The position numbers and the translations under genes were made by a program. Below, one piece after another: positions 55,083 through 64,000 of a stretch of DNA of 64,000 nucleotides (position 1 is the first letter of the stretch; each line of letters starts with the position of its first letter). Below the pieces are notes generated by a model. The model was not told the DNA's origin. It ran no database searches and saw only the letters and a list, made by a program, of their open reading frames with translations. Origin of the DNA: Cordia subcordata (taxonomy: Eukaryota > Streptophyta > Magnoliopsida > Boraginales > Cordiaceae); contig JAPTOF010000021.1 in the NCBI GenBank assembly GCA_028554755.1, positions 2,963,501-3,027,500 on the forward strand, read 5' to 3'.

Positions 55083-55919
55083 TGGTACGTTAGATGTACG
55101 GAAGTGGACGCGTGGGCCGGGGGTCAACCTTTGCCCGCGTGTTGGACGTGTAAGCTCCTCTCCCGGTTGATGTGTGGGTAAGCCTTCCAGGTTGGTGTGA
55201 GGGTAAGCCTCTCCCGCTTAGAGTAAGGGTAAGTCTCTCCCGCTTGGAGTGAGGGTAAGCCTTTCTCGTGTGGCTGACACGTAAGCCTTTTCCTACAAAA
55301 CAAGAGCGAAGTGGGGCTTTCCCCTGTTGTACCTCTGACGATCAAGTTAGGGTCATAGGAGCATGAACGCATGTTTGAATGTGTTATGAATATACACAAG
55401 ATAAATAGAGAGAAGTTTAGCCCTTACTTACTTGTGTTGCTTGAGTTATGGTCTGGTATTTATAAATATGGTGACTCAACACCCATAGTTTACCTTAAGT
55501 AGAGTGCTGATTGGACTTGCCTTGCTTGTTGACGTGGCATGCTTTGGTACTTAAGGAAAAGAGCATGTACAGGTCCATGAATTTGGCCTAGGCATACCCG
55601 AGGGGTATGGGAACGCCTCCCCAACGCCTCTCAGCTTATGCGTAGACTAAAGGTCCCTTTTCCATACACATTCATGCATACTACCTTGAACATACAAAGC
55701 ATTCATGCATACTACCTTGAACATACAAAAGGGCTTACCCGTCACATAAGGGTAAGCCAAAGCTTAGAGGAGGATAGACCCATAGCCTAGGGGTCCGCCG
55801 TGTGAGCGGTTGGAGTCTTGGGGGGGCGGACCCGTAGCCCACGGGTCCACCGGGTTTGTCTTCTCTTTCCGCGAGCCACGTGTCGTTATTTTATTGGTCA
55901 GAGTGGTATACCTATATCA
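55083..55919 (-). repeat. 3' LTR of the Tat-type gypsy (~837 bp)
   Basis: On the minus strand it would begin TGATATAGGTATACC next to the polypurine tract and end near CTAACGTACCA. A TATA box (TATTTATAAATA, complement of 55457-55468) gives a minus-strand promoter inside it. It contains a 26-bp minisatellite (55150-55278) and a 31-bp tandem duplication (about 55668-55729). The left end is inferred from TG and is uncertain by a few bases, since no partner LTR is visible. Confidence 0.7.
55150..55278. repeat. ~26-bp minisatellite in the LTR, about five units
   Basis: The unit close to GGGTAAGCCTCTCCCGCTTG plus GAGTGA occurs at 55201, 55227 and 55253. A shortened unit is at 55176 and a degenerate one at 55150. 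Confidence 0.9.
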
Positions 55920-55945
55920 ATTGCCCCCTTTTTGGTTTTTATTCG
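55920..55945 (-). other. Polypurine tract of the Tat-type gypsy
   Basis: On the minus strand AAAAACCAAAAAGGGGGC directly precedes the LTR start (AAT)TGATATAGG. This marks the 3' LTR boundary and the element's orientation. Confidence 0.75.
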
Positions 55946-56074
55946 ATACTTGTTCATCGTGTAAAAGCAAAAAACCTACCAGTGTTGGCATACTTCTTCC
56001 TTTTATTGGAATTGTTCCGAAACATGTTGCTCCCTTCTTGCTAACAAGTGCATCGTTTTCCGCACAGGTTGATC

Positions 56075-56082
56075 TATAAATA
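56075..56082 (+). promoter_or_regulatory. TATA box of the antisense accessory gene
   Basis: TATAAATA in the context GATCTATAAATAAGCC, on the plus strand. It lies about 35 bases before a leader-like stretch (ACTCATAGTTCACACTTTGC) and ~560 bp before the ATG at 56641. It is separate from the LTR promoter, which faces the other way. Confidence 0.55.
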
Positions 56083-56144
56083 AGCCTCCTTCACACCTTA
56101 GCCTGCAAACTCATAGTTCACACTTTGCGCAACATTTCTCCAAG

Positions 56145-56637
56145 GTGAGCAAGCCTTTACATAAGAAGATCTATGCGTCTTAACCACTGCCATGGGCTGG
56201 CGGACGCATAGAGCTCGGGTTCGCCCCTTTTCCCGCGCTGATTGGCTACCCAATGGATGTATAAGGCTCGGGTCCACCTCTTTTCTTTTTTTTTGGGTGG
56301 ACGCAATGAAGAAGGGTCCGCCTCCCCCTTCTTGTATTCCTTTGACTCAGTGAACACGTGGGGCAAGGGGCCATCGATCCCCCTTCTTCTGTTTCGCGGC
56401 TGGCGAACAAGCTAGTTGAGTTGTTCCAGAGCGTATCACCCCTTTTCCCAAAATGTCTTAAAACAATGCTAGATATCTTCGTGCTTTGATTCTCTAACTT
56501 CCATGTGTTCGTTTTACTAGCAGGTTATTCACTACTTACTTGCTCATTCCTTTACTCCGCTGAAAGGTACTGCTTCTCTTTGTTTCGCTTTCATCTGTAC
56601 CTTCATTATTGTTTAGGCGCTTGACTGTTCATCTCAG
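56145..56637 (+). other. Candidate 5' UTR intron of the antisense gene
   Basis: Donor CCAAG|GTGAGC at 56144/56145 and acceptor ATCTCAG|CG at 56637/56638, just before CGAATGG with the ATG. The T-rich sequence ahead of the acceptor is typical. It is inferred from splice-site words only. Confidence 0.45.
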
Positions 56638-56640
56638 CGA

Positions 56641-58724
56641 ATGGTTCGCTCACGTGGTGGTGTAGTTCATCGACCAAGCAAGCCCCCAATGGTTCCACCT
56701 TCCTCGGACTGGACCGCCAAGTATATCCCCAGCATCACCACACAAGGTAGGGCAATTAGGTTCAAGGACTGTGGGCAGATTAATGATTCGGTAAACATTC
56801 ATGCCTCCGAGCCTGATGAGCGTGCTTGTTCCCCCTTGCCGACGAGATTGCTATCCACGAGTCTGCACTAAAGATGGGGATTCGTGTGCCATTCCCGCAA
56901 ATCTTTTGCCATATCTTCTGCCGTTACAGGATAGCGCCTGGGCAACTAGCACCAAATGGTTGGAAAATAATGTCAGCTCTGGTCATCCTTCTATCTAGTC
57001 GGGATTATACACCCTCCACGGACGCCTTTGTGGAGCTCATGACCTTGAGTAAAACTCCTCGCGCGCTTGAGTGGTATTATTTCCAAGCTCACAAGAATAA
57101 ACGATTTATGTCCAAAGTTTCTTGTTTGAACTTATCATGGAGGAGGCACTTTTATTTCTTGTGTTTAAAAGAGGGCTCGTGGAACTTTCCTGTTCATTGG
57201 GGGTTCCGAAAGTCTCATCCACTCCTCCCGGTCTGGACCTCCATTACTACAAGTCTTTCTTGGATCCAATAAATATGAGAGAGGTTGGCCTGTACAGGAG
57301 AACGTCCACTTTGCTTGAGTTTTCAGCGGGTTCAGAAGGTAGCGATACCGACGGGGTTGACAACGATTTCAAGTCTGACAGAAACGACTCCCATACACTG
57401 GGCGGATATGGCGGAGATGGGTTGCCTGCCGAGTCCACGGCTACCCCCACGAATAGTGAGATATTGTCTCTTGCAGAACTTGAGCCTTCCAACCCGGGAA
57501 GTGCGTTTTGTTCTCTCTTCGTCTTATCCCCCCGCACATTTACTTATGCGGTGTTACTGACAGTTGTTCCTTTTTGTTCGTACAGACATGGCAAATAAGA
57601 GGAGAAATTGCTGGGACCTTTTTAGCAAGCTCTCGAAGAAAGCTTCCTCCTCATAGACTAGCTTAATGACCACTAACGTTCCTCCACTAGCTTATCCCCG
57701 AGATCCTATCCTTTTATTCATAGAAGATGTTGGCATGGGTTCTTTCACTGAGGAGCGTAGACGACGCAAGCTCACCAGGCTTGCCGATAAGGAGAAAACA
57801 GGTGACGCCGCACCATCTTCCGAGTCGACTCACTCGGCTCCTCTTTCGAACCCTCGAGAGAAGTCCCAGGGAGCTTCTGAGGATTCCATAGACCATGTTC
57901 CTCTTTCTTTTGCTATCCATTCGTTGAAATCTCCTAAGAACTCGTAGAGGGACAACACTTCCTTCCCATGGAAGCACATTAGGCTAGATACTTCTTTGGC
58001 TAGAGTTAGCTCCGTGAATCTCAAACATGGAACTGGACTACACGCTGTGCCAGGTATACCCGCTTGCTCCTTCCTTACTCCCTCTTCTCTTGCCTTCTTG
58101 TTTTTCAACTATTTCCTTTATCTTGGACAGTTTTTTGCCGGCATCCTTTGCGCAGCTGAGCTCGCCAAGCACCTTTCCCGGCGTCTTGAGGAAGAATAGA
58201 AGGGTCATGCTCTAGCCAAGGAAGAGTGGAAGAAAGTAGAGGCCTTAGCTAAAACATTTGCCAAGGATAGGACCAAAGAAAGAATCCGGCATGAGGAGCA
58301 ATATGCAAAGGCATGCGACTTGATGGAGGAGAAGGAGAAGGAGTTAGTAGAGATCCGAGCGGAACGGGATGGGGTCCGCATATTGTGCCAGTCAAAAGAC
58401 AAGAAGATCGTCGGGAGGGACAATGAGCTTGTTGTCTTAAGGAAGTATAAGGCCCTTTCCGATGAGATCGGTCATGACGAGGCTGAGGCGTTTGGGTTCT
58501 TCACAGTGACAGATAAGGGTTACGAATGGTTCAAGTGCGAGGCTCGGAGCCATGTTCGGCAGATCCTTTCAGACCTGCTTCAGGAGATCATCGACCACCA
58601 CCCTTCTCTAGATACTTTCTTTGTTCAGCTCACTCCCCTTCCTACTCCTGGGCCTGATGACGAGTGTACTGCCTCGCCCTTTCTAGGATGTTTCGGTACT
58701 CCGACCCCTCATCAGGAGGATTGA
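56641..58724 (+). pseudogene. Antisense accessory gene (aORF) of the Tat element, Transposase_28-like
   Basis: Starts MVRSRGGVVHRPSKPP. After a frameshift in a C5 run near 56830 it reads LADEIAIHESALKMGIRVPF, QLAPNGWKIMSALVILL and WYYFQAHKNKRFMSKVSCLN. This resembles the 'putative gypsy-type transposon' N-terminal domain found in plant retroelement extra ORFs. A second shift near 57210 leads to LDLHYYKSFLDPINMREVGL. A candidate intron spans 57501-57585 (GT..AG). From 57588 to 58724 a single frame is open except for three TAG codons (57654, 57945, 58197). A further GT..AG pair (58054-58130) does not keep phase. The C-terminus is a Lys/Glu-rich coiled coil followed by GFFTVTDKGYEWFKCEARSH. Function unknown. 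Confidence 0.75.
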
Positions 58725-59281
58725 TCTAGTTTGTTGATGTTGTATCTCTGTTTTTGTCTTAACCACTTAGGAGTTTGTACTTTGCCCCCAGTGGTCTTAC
58801 GCAGCCCCTCTTAAGTTTGAGTTGGCCAGCGTTTCTTGTTGTTTATTCCATACTCGTACGTACTGGGATTTACGTCCCCTCGACATTAATTGTGGAGTTG
58901 GATCCGGAACTTTCCTTTTATATTATCTATGCATCTTTTGCTGAATCCTTGTGGCTTTTTGTTTGCACGTAATGTATACGATTTCTTAGGGGCTTTTTTG
59001 CCCTTTTATAATTTTTGCATTAATAAGCCAATTAAAGATCTTGTACATTAATAAATCAACATGTTAAAACAACGAAGATCTCTTGCATTAATAATTCAAT
59101 ATGTTAAAACAACAAAGATCTTTTGCATTAATTAGATCAATATGTTAAAACAACAATGATCTCTACATTAATAGACCGATATGTTAAAACAACAATGGTA
59201 TTTTAAAATACAACGAAGAATACCCACCTCCCGAAATACAAGTAGGGTTCGCCCCTGAATCACTAAATATGGCACTCGTGC
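58725..59281. other. Spacer between antisense gene and integrase
   Basis: Contains the tail-to-tail 3' ends of the antisense gene and pol, and the 41-bp tandem repeat at 59018-59198. No gene seen. Confidence 0.7.
59018..59198. repeat. ~41-bp minisatellite, about 4.5 units
   Basis: The unit GCATTAATAAATCAATATGT plus TAAAACAACAAAGATCTCTT recurs at about 59043, 59085, 59125 and 59166, with a partial unit at 59018. Tandem repeats between pol and the 3' LTR are common in Tat-type elements. Confidence 0.92.
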
Positions 59282-60700
59282 CTAGTCATGAGCATAATGA
59301 CGGGTGTGCTGGGGCGCTACACATAATAGGGCCGAAGATGAAGTATTCCATGTGTTATGAAGGTCTTTACCGTCAAGGTCCGCCAAGTAGTAAGTCCCCG
59401 GTTGCACTTCTTTCGTGACCACGTAGGGACCTTCCCCATTTGGACCCAGCTTCCCGTCTCTCTCATCCCTTCGATATTGGGCCTTTTGCAGTACTAAGCT
59501 TCCTTCTTGGATCGTTTTAGCTTTCACAGTTTTGGTGAAGCTCTGAGCCATGGCTTCCTTATGCGTCATAGTTTGAAGGTATGCAGCTTCCCGAACTTCA
59601 TCTAGCAGGTCCAACTGCTCTCTCATACTTTGGTCATTCACGTTTGGATTGTAGTTAGTAAGCCTCCAGCTTAGGGACCCGACCTCCGCTGGAATAATGG
59701 TCTCTGTCCCAAAAACCAACTTGAACGGTGTCTCTCTAGTGATAATGCTAGATGTCGTCCTTACGCACCATAATACCTCCGGCAGGATATTGACCCACAA
59801 CCCCTTCGCACTCCCTAATTTGGATTTCATCACTTGTAGCAATGTCCTGTTGGTAACTTCTACCTACCCGTTGGATTGCGGGTGAGCAACCGAAGCAAAC
59901 TTTAAATTAATGCTCAGCTCTTTGACTTATTCAGAAGAATGTACAATCAAACTACCGCCCATGGTCAGTTATGATCGTGTTCGGTATCCCAAACCTGCAT
60001 ACTATATTTTTCCAAACAAATCCCCACGCGGCCTTATTGGTTATCTTGGGTACGGCCTCTACCTCAACCCACTGAGTGAAATAGTCCACAGCAACAAAAG
60101 CAAACTTTCTCTGCCCTGTCCCTATCGGGAGGGGACCAATGATGTCAAGCCCCCACTGCGCGAAGGGCCATGGGCTTGTAATAGTGGTCATTTTTTAATA
60201 TGGTCATCGCTATATGCTGGAATGATGCTAACAAGCGTCGTATTTCTATACTAGTGCCTCAGTATCTCTCTGCATGTTCGACTAATAGTACCCAGAACGT
60301 AATGGCTTTAGCACTAGGACCTTAACCCCAGTGTGGTTCCCGCAAATGCCTTCATGAATCTTTCGAAGTACATAGTTTCCTTCGTGTTGTCCTATGCAAT
60401 TCAACAAAGGGCCTGCATAATAGCGTCTATAAAGCTGTCATCCAGCCAACATAAAGCATTGTGCCTTCCGTACTATCATTCCCGCTTGCTTTTTGTCCGC
60501 GAGGAGCTCTCCTTTTTCAAGGAACCTACAGATATCACTAGCCCAATTAGGCTGTTGATTAATGTAGTTGGCCTCTTCGCCAATCCCTTTATGAATACTT
60601 GGTTAGTCCAAAGTCCCTACACGGACCTCTTCGCCTTCGACCTATCCTACGGCTAACTATTACAAGGCATCAGCCCGCTCTATCTCTTCTCAGGGAACTT
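59282..60700 (-). pseudogene. Integrase of the Tat-type gypsy
   Basis: The zinc-binding N-terminus is decayed but visible near 60260-60370 (RKIHEGICGNHTG, then GYY, a stop, SNMQRD). The core has WGLDIIGPLPIGTGQRKFAF with the first Asp, IITDHGR with the second (usual NGR is HGR) followed by a TAG, then AHPQSNG, a TAG, and VEVTNRTLL with the Glu. The C-terminal part (59842-59282) is open: WCVRTTSSIITRETPFKLVF, GTETIIPAEVGSLSWRL, KLGPNGEGPYVVTKEVQPGT, YYLADLDGKDLHNTWN. It ends at the normal integrase end. Confidence 0.88.
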
Positions 60701-60701
60701 G

Positions 60702-61180
60702 TTATATGATTACCCTTTTAAAGTTGGACATCAAATCCTTGACTTGGTTTAAATAACCAATCATCATTGGGTCTTTGGCCTCATATTCTCCCGAAACTTG
60801 ATTGGCTATTAACTGCGAATCCGTCAACATTGTTATAGCTTCTGCTTCTACCCTCAACGCTTTTAACCCTGCTATTAAGGCTTCGTACCCTGCCTTATTA
60901 TTTGAGGCCTGGAAACCAAATTTGACCGTATATTGGAATTCCTCACTAGTGGGGCTAAGTAGGATTATACTGGCCCCCGATCCTTCCTTCCTTGCTACCC
61001 ATCCACCTGTAGGGTCCAAACCGACTCCGACGGCTCCGTTGAATCCCTGGTGCACTTAACAATGAAGTTTACGAGAGCTTGAGCTTTAATAGCGGATCTT
61101 GGCTTATAAGTGATGTCATACTGCGTCAGCTCGATCGCCCATTTTAACAACCGCCTGGAGACTTCTGGTTTATGCAGCAC
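60702..61180 (-). pseudogene. Second (archaeal-type) RNase H of the Tat-type gypsy
   Basis: WTLQVDG (near 60997) carries the first Asp. A one-base insertion then shifts the frame, and EGSGASIILLSPTSEEF, FGFQASNNKAGYEALIAGLK (catalytic Glu region), AITMLTDSQLIANQVSGEYE (Asp) and KDPMMIGYLNQVKDLM follow. This RVT_3-type RNase H after the ordinary RT-RNase H is a mark of Tat elements. The upstream linker reads RRLLKWAIELTQYDITYKPR. Confidence 0.87.
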
Positions 61181-61189
61181 TTGTCTTAA

Positions 61190-62280
61190 TGGGGAATCAG
61201 TCAGAACTCTTATGAGATGAGCTTAAAAATACAGCTTTAGTTTCCATGCCGCCATGATCAATGCTAACGCTACCTTTTTAATGGGAGGATACCTTAGCTC
61301 CGCTCCATGAAGCGCTTTACTCACATAATATATGGGCTTTCGCTGCCTTCCATCCTCCCAAAGTAAACCAGCCACCACTGCTACTCTCGACACAGCTAAA
61401 TACAACAATAATTCCTCTTTTTCCTCCGGCCGAGATAGCAAAGGTGGATAAGACAAGTATCGCTTGATCTGGTCGAAAGCTGTCTGACATTCAGCGGCCT
61501 ACTAAAAGTTCTTAGAATTACGCAGGATCCTAAAAAGGGGAAGTACTTGTTAGCTGAGTAGGACATTAACCTACTGAAGGCGGCTACCCGGCTAGCTAAG
61601 GACTGGACCTCATGATTACTTTTAGGTTGCTTCATTCCCAAAATGGCTTGAATCTTCTCTGGATTGGTTTCAATCCCCCTATACGTCACCATAAAGCCTA
61701 AGAACTTCCTGGCCTTTACTCCGAAGGCACACTTTTCTGGATTGAGCTTCATACTACATTTTCTCATGACATCAAACACCTCCTATAAGTCCGCTATATG
61801 GTCTGGGGCTTTCTGACTTTTTACCAACATGTCATCCACGTATGTCTCCATATTTCTCCCTAGTTGCTATTTAAAACTTTATTAACCATCCTCTGGTAGG
61901 TCGCCCCTGCGTTTTTCAACCCAAAGGTCATTACCCGATAGCAGTACACCCCTCGTTCCATTAAAAAGGAGGTCTTATCTTCGTCTTCGGGAGCCATCTT
62001 AATCTAGTTGTACCCTTTGAAGCCGTCCATGAACGTTAGACACTTGAACCCAATCGTTGCTTCAATCAGCCGATCTATTTTAGACAATGGGAACCAGTCT
62101 TTCAGACAAGCTTTATTAAGGTCTGTGTAATCTATACACATCCGCCAGCTCCCGTTTGCCTTCTTTACTAGTACCGAATTAGCAACCCAACGAGGGTAAT
62201 CCACCTCTCTAATGTGTCCGACCGCCAAGAGTTTCTCTGTTTCTTCTAAAGATGCTTTGCTTTTCTCCACAGAGTAGGAC
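61190..62280 (-). pseudogene. Reverse transcriptase and first RNase H of the Tat-type gypsy
   Basis: RT: VANSVLVKKANGSWRMCIDY, FMDGFKGYN then TAG, MAPEDEDKTSF, MTFGLKNAGATYQRMVNKV, a shift, YVDDMLVKSQKAPDH (catalytic YVDD kept, near 61830), [19 protein letters not shown] and [20 protein letters not shown]. RNase [41 protein letters not shown]. Stops at 62004, 61783, 61502, 61499 and 61223 (left-most base of each codon) all stand at expected Gln or Trp positions. Confidence 0.9.
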
Positions 62281-62291
62281 CTCCTCTTTTG

Positions 62292-63050
62292 CTACACAGG
62301 ACGCACATTCGGGTCCACATTCAATTTATGAATGGCAATCTTTGGATCGATCCCCTTCATGTCCAATACTAACCAGGCAAACACATCTCGGTTTCTTGAC
62401 AGGAATTTAACCATTTCTCTCTTCTCTTCTTCTGACAGACCTGACCCTACATAGGTCTTTTGGTTGCTATTTCCAATGACAACTTCTTTCAATGCCTCGA
62501 TGGGTGCCCCACGGTACTTTCCTCCCTTAGAGTCTGGCACTTCAATCTGTATAGCTTCCTTGCTTTTCCCGGTTCCTTCCAGGGAGACGGCATAACATTC
62601 TCTAGCTATGAGTTGATTTCCTCGAATCTCTACCACGCCATTCCGAGTTGGAAACTTCATCACCAAATGGTAAGTTGAGACCATTGCTCGAATTCTATTC
62701 AAGAACATTCTTCCTAAGATAGCATTGTATGAAGAAAGACAATCCATTACCAAGAAAAATACTTTCAAGTTGACGTACCTGCCCCAGACCCGACGGATAT
62801 CGGCAACTCCATAACTCCTAACGATTGTGTTGTTTTCCAAGAAAATTCCATCAGGGAAGTCGACACTGGGCGCAGATCCTCCACTTTTTTTCCAGTCGAC
62901 TGCTTTGACAAAGATTACTTCTGCCGAACTTCTTATGTCCACTAGAATCTTCTTTATTAGGTAATTAGCAATTAGTGCTTCGATGATTAGCGGGTCTTCG
63001 TGTGAAGTCACCACGGGACGAAAATCCTAGTTGGTGAAGGTGAAGACTTT
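62292..63050 (-). pseudogene. Aspartic protease and linker of the Tat-type gypsy
   Basis: A 240-residue open frame: TSHEDPLIIEALIANYLIKK, ILVDIRSSAEVIFVKAVDW, FFLVMDCLSSYNAILGRMFL, YHLVMKFPTRNGVVEIRGNQ. In this family the active site is DTGSS. Here it is DIRSS, so Asp is kept but Thr and Gly are lost. The frame goes on through EEEKREMVKFLSRNRDVFAW into the RT start and meets a TAG at 62292. Confidence 0.88.
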
Positions 63051-64000
63051 GGTGGCAGGCCCGCTTCTTTCAGGTTTTTAACATCCTTTCTCCGTCCGGA
63101 TGGCGTCTCACCACTAGTCGCCGTTCTACCAAATATGACATCAATTACCCCTAAGTACGACAGCTAGTCACGATGTTGTTCTTCCTCCCTCGCCCTTGGA
63201 TATCTGCCACCATGGTTCCTAGGGCGGTCGACAAAGTGCTATAACTTTCCTTTCTTGACGAATACTTCAATTTCTACCTTCAGCTGCCTACAATCCTCTA
63301 TTAAATGTTCGTGGTCACGGTGAAGTGGCGCTTGAGGTTTCAGTCCATTTTAGACAAGTTTCCAAACATTCTATCCGGCCACTGAAGAGTCCTGTCGTTC
63401 CGAATAGCCGCCAACACTTCAATCCTAAGTGCATTCAGCGGGGTATATTTTTCAAATTTTGGCTGGTAATGTGCGGCATCAACGCGGGCTTTCCTTTTGC
63501 CCTGACCAGGTCTTCTCTTCTCTTTTCCTTGATCGGATCCCTCGACTGTCTTTCGTCTTCTCGAGCAACGACCCGTGCTCCACGATTGACATCCTCTTCT
63601 CTAATGAACTTTTCAGCCTCTTTCATTTGGTCCCCGAATAGTAGTCTTGTCTAGAGATTCCAGATTTGAAAGATCCGGGTTTTAGGCCCCGCACATAGGC
63701 TATAATAGCGGCACCCTCGTTCGGGTCAGCCACCTTCAAAGCAGCATTGTTAAATCTCTCAGTATGCTCCCGCAGGGACTCATTGGTCCTCTGTTGATAT
63801 GAAAACAATGTAATCGACGCCTTTGGAATGACTCGACTATTAACGAATCTGTCAATCAACCTTTGAGCCAACTGGTCAACGCTAGATGTTGACCGATCAG
63901 GCAAGTGTTTATACCAATCAAGTGCAACGTCTACTAAAGTGGCTGGAAGGGCTTGGCACTTTAAGGCATCTATTAGGCCATGTATCATCAAGGTACTCTC
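63051..64000 (-). pseudogene. gag of the Tat-type gypsy, N-terminus beyond window
   Basis: Visible at the edge: CQALPATLVDVALDWYKHLP, VDQLAQRLIDRFVNSRVIPK and NESLREHTERFNNAALKVAD, YVRGLKPGSFKSGI, the conserved gypsy gag core. A shift near 63625 leads to MKEAEKFIREEDVNRGARVV, KYTPLNALRIEVLAAIRNDR and a zinc-knuckle remnant HRDHEHLIEDCRQLK near 63290. The C-terminal junction to protease is decayed. Confidence 0.87.

Larger units (their letters stand above)
55083..64000 (-). mobile_element. Tat-lineage Ty3/gypsy retrotransposon, runs off the right edge
   Basis: Order on the minus strand: gag (from the window edge), protease, RT, RNase H, a second RNase H, integrase, a spacer with tandem repeats, an antisense accessory gene, a polypurine tract and the 3' LTR. 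A second RNase H after RT/RNase H, together with extra ORFs, is typical of the Tat lineage (Ogre, Retand, Grande). Frames carry many stops, mostly where Gln or Trp is expected. The 5' LTR and PBS lie beyond the window. Confidence 0.88.

Noticed and set aside
55150..55278. Regular 26-bp repeats that could suggest a CRISPR array
   Set aside because: Tandem minisatellite without unique spacers, inside an LTR.
56641..58724. Reading the plus-strand ORFs as a host gene next to a retroelement
   Set aside because: The region is enclosed between integrase and the polypurine tract/3' LTR of the same Tat element and resembles known accessory ORFs of that lineage.

Overview
This window is nuclear DNA from a flowering plant, almost certainly a eudicot. 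The evidence is an AT-rich background, intronless L-type lectin receptor kinase (LecRK) genes of the clade-IV type, and Ty1/copia elements of the Sirevirus and Tork types. There is also a Ty3/gypsy element of the Tat type, several MITE families and no bacterial gene organisation. I cannot name the species.

Host genes. Four LecRK copies lie on the minus strand: A (start codon at 36-34, the rest beyond the left edge), B (38853-40837), C (43842-45823) and D (50598-52601). They are a tandem array. B and D are clear pseudogenes. C is intact through the lectin, membrane and most of the kinase domain, but a small frameshift replaces its last ~65 residues. A shows only 12 codons. I see no host gene that is demonstrably complete. 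An unrecognised ORF (53564-53740, plus) and an exon-like stretch (54834-55080, minus) may be host gene remnants.

Left part, 1-10.8 kb. The upstream region of LecRK-A is split. A 9.8-kb Sirevirus-like copia (926-10720, minus, 5-bp target duplication GAGGT) sits inside an older AT-rich insertion. The rest of the LecRK upstream homology reappears at ~10750. The copia has LTRs, PBS, several polypurine tracts, gag, protease, integrase, an RT lacking its YVDD segment, RNase H cut by a MITE, and a broken env-like frame.

Middle, 12.6-35.6 kb. This is a nest of retroelements. A plus-strand Ty3/gypsy gag-protease remnant (from 12.6 kb) is cut by two solo LTRs with target duplications (13488-15288 and 15419-17350). 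A second Sirevirus-like copia (19030-23530) ends at another LTR (23531-~24690). A minus-strand Tork-like copia follows (24693-28673). An old plus-strand copia (~29890-35592) has its RT split by a short gag-only copia with two 433-bp LTRs (31622-34300).

35.6-55 kb. The LecRK copies are separated by MITEs. These are a foldback element carrying a nested hAT-type element (36820-38150), Tourist-like copies at 41715, 43455 and 5147, two Mutator-type MITEs with perfect 9-bp target duplications (47691 and 49785), a long hairpin (48508-48682) and other repeats.

Right part, 55.1-64 kb. A minus-strand Tat-lineage gypsy runs off the right edge. Its order on the minus strand is gag, protease, RT, RNase H, a second RNase H and integrase, then a minisatellite, a 3' polypurine tract and the 3' LTR (55083-55919). 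Between integrase and LTR lies an antisense accessory gene (plus strand) with its own TATA box, candidate introns and a coiled-coil C-terminus. Nearly all stop codons here fall where Gln or Trp is expected, a pattern typical of decay of methylated cytosine.
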